Assembly: GCA_017461225.1 (NCBI GenBank)
Contig: JAFTYV010000001.1
Location: forward strand, 1-55,637
DNA: 55,637 bases
From: Candidatus Methanomethylophilaceae archaeon
GTDB taxonomy: Archaea > Thermoplasmatota > Thermoplasmata > Methanomassiliicoccales > Methanomethylophilaceae
Direction of reading: 5' to 3'
Both the position numbers and the translations under genes were made by a program. Each line of letters opens with the position of its first letter. Position 1 is the stretch's first letter. A model generated the notes under the pieces. It was not told where the DNA came from. It did no database searches and was given only the letters and a program-made list of their open reading frames with translations. Shown in pieces: positions 50,061 to 55,637 of this stretch.

Positions 50061-51572
50061 ATGAGCGGTGACGGTTCCAAGAAGACGATGACCGAGGTAA
50101 TCCTGGGTCCCAACAACAGGAAGAAGCGCAAGGAGGAGATGCTCAAGGCGGAGCTCGACCCCAACTACGTTCCGGACATACCGCCCAAGAAGACGATGAC
50201 GGAGGTCATCCTCGGTCCTGACAACCGCAAGCTCCGCGAGATCGAGAGGCAGAGGATGCTCGAGGACCCCGACTACGTCCCCACCGTCCCTCCCAAGAAG
50301 ACGATGACGGAGGTCATCCTCGGTCCTGACAACCGCAAGAAGCGCAAGGAGGAGATGCTCAAGGCGGAGCTCGACCCCACGTACGTCCCCCAGATCCCTC
50401 CGAAGAAGACCATGACCGAGGTGATCCTGGGTCCCAACAACAGGAAGAAGCGCAAGGAGGAGGCGGAGAGCCTCAGGATCGAGGCGACCCTCGCCGCGAG
50501 GCAGGCCCAGGTGCAGCAGATCCCCGCACCGGCCCCCCAGCAGGCCGTCCCCCAGCCCAGACCCCGCGTCCTGTGCCCGTACTGCGGCGGGGAGAACGAC
50601 AACCCCTACAGGTTCTGCAACAACTGCGGGAGGCCGTCGCCCCAGGTGCAGCCCCTCCAGACCGAACCCGTCGAGCGCATCGCCGCCGCCGAGCCGACCG
50701 TGGCCGCACCCGTCACCGCGACCGCCGTCAGGGAGGCGCCCGTGGTGCAGCCCGTGCCCGAACCGCCTGTGCAGGTCCCGGAACCCCAGGTGGCGTCCGC
50801 GACCTCCACCGCACCGGTGACGGTCGCCGCCGCGAGGACGGAGGAGACACGCGTCGTGGAGAGACCGCCCGTGGCACCCATCGGACAGCAGAGGGGCATC
50901 GGATTCGGTTCCAAGAAACGCGAAGAGGAGGAGCGCATGATGCGCGAGGCCCGCCTCGAGGAGTACCGTGCCAGCAGGAGGGCGGCCATGGCCGCTGCGG
51001 GTGTGGTCAGGGCGGAACCGGTGGCACAGCCCGTCGCCGAACCTCCTGTACAGGTCCCGGAGCCCGTGCCCGAGGTCCAGATCCCTGTCCCGGAACCGGT
51101 CCGGTACCAGGCGCCGGAACCCGTCGCCGTCAGGGGGGTGCCCGTGGTGCAGCCCGTGCCCGAACCCGTCCCGGAACCTCCGGTCGCACCGGTCGCGACA
51201 CCCGCTCCGCCGGTGGAGCGCATCGCACCCGACACACCGCGTACGACGTCCTCCGTCGCATCACCCATGATGTCCAAGGGACACGACCGCGGTTTCGCGG
51301 TCTACCATGCCAAGGCGAAGTACCTGGAGTCCATGGAGGACTACGACGGCATGTTCATATTCACACCCGGCTCCGACTCGGAGCTCCAGCTCCTCGACGC
51401 ACTCGCGGCTGGGGAGGGGTCCGGCATCGGCAGGCTCTACGACGACAGGGACTGCGTGAACGTCGGCGATCCCGTGTCCCTCTACTTCGTGGTCCGCCTC
51501 AGCAAGCACAGGACCATGACCTTCGACAACGGTTTCACCGACTGCGAACAGGTCCGCTTCGACCTCATGTGA
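50061..51572 (+). CDS. Zinc-ribbon protein with four exact 36-residue repeats and a new C-terminal domain
   Basis: A 503-residue protein of no recognised family. Four units of exactly 36 residues begin at residues 7, 43, 79 and 115, each with KKTMTEVILGP followed by N/D-NRK, a charged helix (KRKEEMLKAELDP) and YVP-IPP. A zinc ribbon follows: Cys172-x2-Cys175 and Cys186-x2-Cys189 (CPYCGGE, CNNCGRP). Next is a Pro/Glu/Val-rich linker of ~230 residues (EPPVQVPEP-type), interrupted by a charged helix near 290-320 (REEEERMMREARLEEYR). The last ~95 residues (from SKGHDRGFAVYHAKAKYLE) look like a folded domain. No signal peptide is seen, so it is probably cytoplasmic. The start at 50061 was chosen because an upstream GTG adds only a poor extension. 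Confidence 0.7.
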   Translation: MSGDGSKKTMTEVILGPNNRKKRKEEMLKAELDPNYVPDIPPKKTMTEVILGPDNRKLREIERQRMLEDPDYVPTVPPKKTMTEVILGPDNRKKRKEEMLKAELDPTYVPQIPPKKTMTEVILGPNNRKKRKEEAESLRIEATLAARQAQVQQIPAPAPQQAVPQPRPRVLCPYCGGENDNPYRFCNNCGRPSPQVQPLQTEPVERIAAAEPTVAAPVTATAVREAPVVQPVPEPPVQVPEPQVASATSTAPVTVAAARTEETRVVERPPVAPIGQQRGIGFGSKKREEEERMMREARLEEYRASRRAAMAAAGVVRAEPVAQPVAEPPVQVPEPVPEVQIPVPEPVRYQAPEPVAVRGVPVVQPVPEPVPEPPVAPVATPAPPVERIAPDTPRTTSSVASPMMSKGHDRGFAVYHAKAKYLESMEDYDGMFIFTPGSDSELQLLDALAAGEGSGIGRLYDDRDCVNVGDPVSLYFVVRLSKHRTMTFDNGFTDCEQVRFDLM

Positions 51573-51591
51573 AGGGGGCGCACCGCCCCCT
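51573..51591 (+). terminator. Hairpin after the repeat-protein gene
   Basis: AGGGGGCG / CGCCCCCT with a CAC loop, starting immediately after the stop codon at 51572. The rest of the gap to 51785 shows nothing recognisable. Confidence 0.5.
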
Positions 51592-51785
51592 GAACAAAAC
51601 CTTCCCCGTCCCACGTTGTTGTTTTGACGATCCCCGGGTTCTCCCCGCTTCGTACGGGCGGGGATCGGACGGATCACGGGAGATATCCGTCCATCGAAGA
51701 ATTCACGGAGAACAGTGGGGCATCGTACCCCGGAGGGCACGGTCGCCCGGGGACACGCCCCGGACGCCCGTGGATTATGCGTTTA

Positions 51786-54371
51786 TCAGCGGGATCCCCT
51801 GATCATCCTGGAGTTGACGAACAGGATCACCGCGGCTATGGCTATGGATGCCACCAGGGACACGACCGTGTACAGCACGAGGTTCGGTGAGTCCTCCTCG
51901 GCCTCCCACATGGCGTAGTACACCGCGGACGAGGTGACGGTCGATGTCGATGAGACCGGCACGGTACCAGCGACATCGGTGAACCATCCCTTGAAGCTGT
52001 ATCCGTCGCGGGACGGGTTCTTGAGGAACTCGGACACCTTCTTGCCGCTGTCGACCACGACGGGATCCATCTTGGACCCTCCCATGGTCTCGAGGACCAC
52101 CATGCACTTGGTTCCGGGTGCACCGTCGGCCTTGGTGAGGTACACGACGTCCTCTGAACCGACACGGATGGCGGTGAGACCGCCCTTCTGGACCTCCACA
52201 TCGGTCTTGGCACCGGTAGGGTCGAATGCGTATCCGATGGTCTTGAACGAGGTGATGCCCTTCACGACGAGCATCGATCCCTCCATGCTGTAGGTCAGGG
52301 GTGCGTCGAAGTCCGTGTTGACGACGACCGCATCACCTGCGGACGACAGTGTGGAGTCCTTGGAGACCACGACGACGTCGACACCGCTGTTGGTGAACGC
52401 GTCGTCGTCGACGGAGGTGACCTTGTCCAGGAGGACGGTCCTCAGCTTCGCGCATCCCTCGAAGGCGTTCTCCCCGACGGTCGTGCACGCGGGAAGGTCT
52501 ACGGAGGTCAGCGATGTGCAGTACCTGAACACGCCCTCCCCGATCGAGGTGACGTCGTCCATCCTGACGGATCCGAGCTTGAAGCAGTCCTGGAACGCGA
52601 AGTCGGAGATCGGGACGGCACCGGTGACGGTGACTGATGTCACCTTGCCGAACCCGTCCGCACCGGTGATGCCGAGTACGTCGCATTCCACGCCGTACTG
52701 CGTCATGATCTTGGGGGACAGGGACACCGCACCGGTTCCCGTGTACCCTGTGATCACGCATGAGTAGGATGTGAACTCGGTGATGTTGCCGCTATTATCG
52801 GTGTTGCAGACGAGATTCACTTCCCCGACCAGGATATCCCCTACACTTGTCAATCCCATCAGTTGAGCTTTCGTTATGCTCTTCACACCCACAGGGAAGA
52901 CATCGTAGCTGCCGCCGGCGGTCGCTGTGAAGGTGATCGTGTAGGAACCATCGGTGGTGTTCTCGGTCACCTTGGCGTCCGTGGCACCGGTGACCTTCCA
53001 CTTGTCGTCCGCCCATCCGTCGTGGAGCTTGTACGTCATGGAGAACTTGTTGCCTGTGGACAGCGTCGGGTTGAGCGTACCGTCCACACCCTGGTGGGAG
53101 TAGAGGATGCCCATCGCCTTGGGGGAGGTGGCCTCCTTCTTGAAGGTGTAGTCCGTGGACGTGCAGTCGAAGATGTAGTGCACCGCGGCGTATCCGAGAT
53201 AGATCGTCCTGACCGAGGATCCGATGTCGTCGGCATCGAGGAGACCGGTCACGGTGTTCGCCACCATGTACAGTGTCTTTTTGTCAGCAGAGTAGAGGAA
53301 CTTACCGTCGGTGTCCGTGGCGTAGGTGGTGTTCCCGGTGCCCACGGTGAACTTCGCGAGCCTTGATGCGCCTGCGAAGGCGTCCTGGTGGACGCTCTTG
53401 ACCTTCTTGAGGTCGATGGATGTCGCCGTGATTCCCTTGAACGCGTTCTTCGCGATGGTCTCGACGTTGTCGTTGAGGTTCACGGTGGCGAGCGCGGAGC
53501 AGCCCTCGAAGGCGCTCTCGGGGATGGTCTTGATGACCGCGGGGGTCGTCGACGATCCGAAGGATATGGACGTGAGAGCGGTGCAACCCTTGAAGCAGGA
53601 TGCACCCAGGGTCGTTATGTGGGAGGGAATGGTGTATGATGTGAGGGAGGTGCAGCCCTCGAACGCACTGCTCGGGATCTCCCTGAGGACAGATGTCGCG
53701 TTGGATACAGGAGCTGTGATCGAAATCGTTGCGAGTTTGACACAACCCTTGAAACATCCGGAGCCGAGCGTCACCACATTCTTCGGAATGGTGATGGATG
53801 TGAGCTTAGTGCATCCCTCGAAGGCGCCCGATTCGATCTTCGTTATGGTGCTGGATATTGAGACAGATGAGAGATTGGTGCATCCTTTGAACGCATTGGA
53901 ACCGATGGATGTCATCTTCGATGTGAATACGACTTCTGTGAGGGATGTGCAGCCTTCGAATCCGCTAGCTGGGATCGTTGTGATGTTCCCGAAATCGATT
54001 GTCTTGACGTCGGTACCTTTGAACACAGTACCTAACGACGTGATATTCGAAGCGTTGACATCCAAATCGAACTCGTCTCCATCGATGACATCGTCCATAT
54101 CCCACGAACTCGGAACGTTGGAAGTCGTGATTTCCCAAGTAGACATGGATGCGATCGAAGATTCGGTACCAGATATGGTGAGTTTCTTGGATGAAGTATC
54201 GTATTCCCAATCCGGATATGAATCGGAAGAGCCACAGTATCCTTTGTACACTGTGGTTGTTGTCGGCGGAGTCGTAGTACCATTAGCATGAATCTCCTCC
54301 CCAATCATGGGAACCGCCAACAACGCGACCACCAGGACGGACACGAATGCGATGAGTTTCACAGCCCTCAT
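51786..54371 (-). CDS. BspA-type leucine-rich-repeat cell-surface protein
   Basis: An 861-residue surface protein. An N-terminal signal helix (residues 4-21) is followed by a Thr-rich segment. The body has many ~23-residue BspA-like repeats of the form SAFEGCTSLTSITIP (for example NAFKGCTNLSSVSI, SGAFEGCTKLTSI), broken by a non-repeat domain around 400-610, then further repeats. A Listeria-Bacteroides-type repeat lies near 775-810 (SRDGYSFKGWFTDVAGTVPV), and a C-terminal helix (about 830-855) ends in basic residues, anchoring the protein. Such proteins are expanded in gut bacteria and gut methanogens and are linked to adhesion. The part coding the N-terminal third is clearly AT-richer than the rest. 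It is translationally coupled to the gene before it. Confidence 0.85.
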   Translation of the reverse strand: MRAVKLIAFVSVLVVALLAVPMIGEEIHANGTTTPPTTTTVYKGYCGSSDSYPDWEYDTSSKKLTISGTESSIASMSTWEITTSNVPSSWDMDDVIDGDEFDLDVNASNITSLGTVFKGTDVKTIDFGNITTIPASGFEGCTSLTEVVFTSKMTSIGSNAFKGCTNLSSVSISSTITKIESGAFEGCTKLTSITIPKNVVTLGSGCFKGCVKLATISITAPVSNATSVLREIPSSAFEGCTSLTSYTIPSHITTLGASCFKGCTALTSISFGSSTTPAVIKTIPESAFEGCSALATVNLNDNVETIAKNAFKGITATSIDLKKVKSVHQDAFAGASRLAKFTVGTGNTTYATDTDGKFLYSADKKTLYMVANTVTGLLDADDIGSSVRTIYLGYAAVHYIFDCTSTDYTFKKEATSPKAMGILYSHQGVDGTLNPTLSTGNKFSMTYKLHDGWADDKWKVTGATDAKVTENTTDGSYTITFTATAGGSYDVFPVGVKSITKAQLMGLTSVGDILVGEVNLVCNTDNSGNITEFTSYSCVITGYTGTGAVSLSPKIMTQYGVECDVLGITGADGFGKVTSVTVTGAVPISDFAFQDCFKLGSVRMDDVTSIGEGVFRYCTSLTSVDLPACTTVGENAFEGCAKLRTVLLDKVTSVDDDAFTNSGVDVVVVSKDSTLSSAGDAVVVNTDFDAPLTYSMEGSMLVVKGITSFKTIGYAFDPTGAKTDVEVQKGGLTAIRVGSEDVVYLTKADGAPGTKCMVVLETMGGSKMDPVVVDSGKKVSEFLKNPSRDGYSFKGWFTDVAGTVPVSSTSTVTSSAVYYAMWEAEEDSPNLVLYTVVSLVASIAIAAVILFVNSRMIRGSR

Positions 54372-55267
54372 TCCGCACCGCCCCCTACCCTGAGGCGCAT
54401 CTCCGCCGGGGGCACGATGAACCCCGCCTTGATGTCCATGATGACCGCACCCAGCTCCATGAGCGTCAGGTCGACGTCGTCGCCGAAGTCGGTGCCGTCG
54501 GTCTCGTCTACCACACGGGACACCAGGAGCTGCTTGGAACCGGGTCCGCCCAGCCTCATGACGATCCATCCCCTGGCCCTCACATCGGCGGCCATGATGA
54601 CGGCCCCGACGGTGAACAGGACCACACCGACGATGCAGCACACGAGTGAGACGGTGGCTATGGAATCGGACAGGTACTCGCCGGTCGGCACGGAGAACGT
54701 CCTGTTCGCCGTCACATCGGCCGTGGCGTCCTTGGAACCGACCTTGAGTCCCTCGGCGTAGCCCCTGTCGTACCTCGCGGAACCGTAGGGGTCCACGTCC
54801 GCCTCGAAGCCCGCCGGGATCGAGTTCGCCACGGTGCCGGCCTGCACGGATGCCAGGTATGTCGTGTAGTACCCGTACCTCACGCCGTCGTTGTACCCAT
54901 CGGTGTAGTCGCCCGCTGTGTCCACCGCATCCGTGGCGTACGCGTAGACCAGCGGCGCCACCATCAGCAGGATCGCGGCCACCGCCAGAACCAGCGGGAG
55001 ACGTATGTCCCTGTTGAACCTGTAAATCAGAGAGTACACCGAGGTTATGTGGGGTATCCCCACCTCCTGGTGGACCGGGGCCTTCCTGCCATCACCGCCG
55101 GTGTCGCAGAGCACCCTCCTGTCGGTGACCGTTATCACGCACTCCGAATCGGCCGATGCGCCGAACCTGAATGGGATCACGGAACCGATCAGGGGGATGC
55201 AGCCGTCATGTGCCGTGCACCTGTACCTGCGGATGACATCCTCACCTTCCGAGAGCCTGACATCCAT
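54368..55267 (-). CDS. Unknown membrane protein, partner of the leucine-rich-repeat protein
   Basis: A 299-residue protein with no recognised family. An N-terminal cytoplasmic part of ~85 residues (VITVTDRRVLCDT) looks like a PH-like or bPH2-type fold. A first helix (about 89-110, LVLAVAAILLMVAPLVYAYA) leads to an extracytoplasmic stretch with GY-rich residues (DYTDGYNDGVRYGYY, SARYDRGYAEG); a long second hydrophobic region (about 203-227) is followed by a cytoplasmic tail. The ATGA overlap with the surface protein suggests joint production, perhaps for its display or anchoring. Confidence 0.65.
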   Translation of the reverse strand: MDVRLSEGEDVIRRYRCTAHDGCIPLIGSVIPFRFGASADSECVITVTDRRVLCDTGGDGRKAPVHQEVGIPHITSVYSLIYRFNRDIRLPLVLAVAAILLMVAPLVYAYATDAVDTAGDYTDGYNDGVRYGYYTTYLASVQAGTVANSIPAGFEADVDPYGSARYDRGYAEGLKVGSKDATADVTANRTFSVPTGEYLSDSIATVSLVCCIVGVVLFTVGAVIMAADVRARGWIVMRLGGPGSKQLLVSRVVDETDGTDFGDDVDLTLMELGAVIMDIKAGFIVPPAEMRLRVGGGAE

Positions 55268-55637
55268 TGAAATCCATCCCTGCCGCGACGCTTCCCGGCC
55301 GGGGTCCGGCGGGCACCGTCGCTCCGCGGGGGAGAGCGACTCTCAGTATGATAAACCATCGCACACGCGTTAGTGTGTTTCCTTATTCCTGACTCCATGT
55401 GAAAATCTGCATAGTCTTTCAAATAACCTGTGGATCCCATGCGAGGGTTTTTCTTTTGAATATATATCAACCAGCAAAGCTGGTTGATTATAATTCAAAG
55501 TTGAACGACCGGCAGAGAGGCGTCCGTTCCGGGTTCGTTCGAAGGGATCGTCCCGGCCCCGGCTGCGCCAACAGCCCGGGTGGGGTCGGGACGGACGGTC
55601 TGAAAACGGTGGGCGTCATGGGTGGAAGCGCGAACGG
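55268..55637. other. Terminal intergenic region
   Basis: About 370 bases without a supported gene. It holds the AT-rich hairpin at 55466-55488. An ATG at 55618 might open the next gene beyond the window, but nothing supports it yet. Confidence 0.5.
55466..55488. promoter_or_regulatory. Long AT-flanked inverted repeat
   Basis: ATCAACCAGC-AAA-GCTGGTTGAT: perfect 10-bp arms. The symmetry extends to TTGAA/TTCAA about 10 bases outside, with four mismatches between. It could be an operator at a promoter (TATATAT lies in the left arm) or an RNA stem. Confidence 0.45.

Noticed and set aside
1-55637. CRISPR arrays, insertion sequences, prophage or integrase genes
   Set aside because: I saw no regularly spaced direct repeats, transposase or integrase motifs or terminal inverted repeats. 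The only exact tandem repeats are the 36-codon units inside 50061-51572.
55618-55637. Start of a further gene at ATG 55618
   Set aside because: Only 20 bases remain, with no ribosome-binding site or family evidence.

Overview
The window is about 55.6 kb of high-GC, gene-dense DNA that reads as archaeal. Solute-binding proteins are held by a single N-terminal membrane helix rather than a bacterial lipobox. Promoters look like archaeal TATA boxes, ribosome-binding sites are of the GGTGAT/GGAGG type, and many genes overlap as ATGA. The anaerobic cobalamin gene set (including a CbiJ-CbiE-CbiT fusion), a SufC/SufB pair, an iron-sulfur flavoprotein and BspA-like and dockerin-like surface modules fit a host-associated methanogen, most plausibly Methanomassiliicoccales (Thermoplasmatota). 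That placement is an inference; no rRNA or methanogenesis gene is present.

Layout. 1-4479 (+): the 3' part of a CobN-like chelatase, then a NifH-NifD-like fusion and a NifK-like partner, all overlapping. 4588-9954 (-): a FecBCD-type importer with a dockerin-bearing binding protein, two different permeases and two different ATPases. 10307-13309 (-): a second FecBCD-type importer; 13464-14597 (-): an orphan paralogous binding protein. 14748-23697 (+): an ABC-2 exporter and two tandem heterodimeric ABC half-transporter pairs. 23744-27168 (-): a second NifH-NifD fusion plus NifK-like partner. 27318-33147 (-): a third importer whose permease carries an extracytoplasmic beta-propeller, with a binding protein and a two-repeat secreted protein. 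33315-35509 (+): three genes of unknown function. 35510-38190: an iron-sulfur flavoprotein gene divergent from sufC-sufB. 38426-39502: a Fic protein. 39545-48012: a divergent cobalamin locus (cbiL-F-H-C leftward; cbiD-G-JET-A rightward) holding every step from cobalt-precorrin-2 to cobyrinate a,c-diamide. 48040-55267: a small membrane protein, a VOC protein, tRNA-Asp, panD, an RNase HI gene that seems to start at CTG, a zinc-ribbon protein with four exact 36-residue repeats, and a leucine-rich-repeat surface protein with a membrane partner.

The unifying signal is a 17-bp inverted repeat, TTGGAT-N5-ATCCAA, found 13 times and almost only in intergenic DNA: before the importer operons, each exporter operon, the second NifHD-NifK pair, and between cbiL and cbiD. 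This looks like one regulon joining corrinoid synthesis, metal-complex or tetrapyrrole transport, and two nitrogenase-like reductases. The reductases have three conserved cysteines in the D-like part and one in the K-like part, which suits a single bridging [4Fe-4S] cluster as in the dark protochlorophyllide reductase family and not an N2-fixing enzyme. With the adjacent CobN-like chelatase, the favoured reading is a transport and reductive-processing system for a tetrapyrrole or metal complex. The substrate cannot be read from the sequence.
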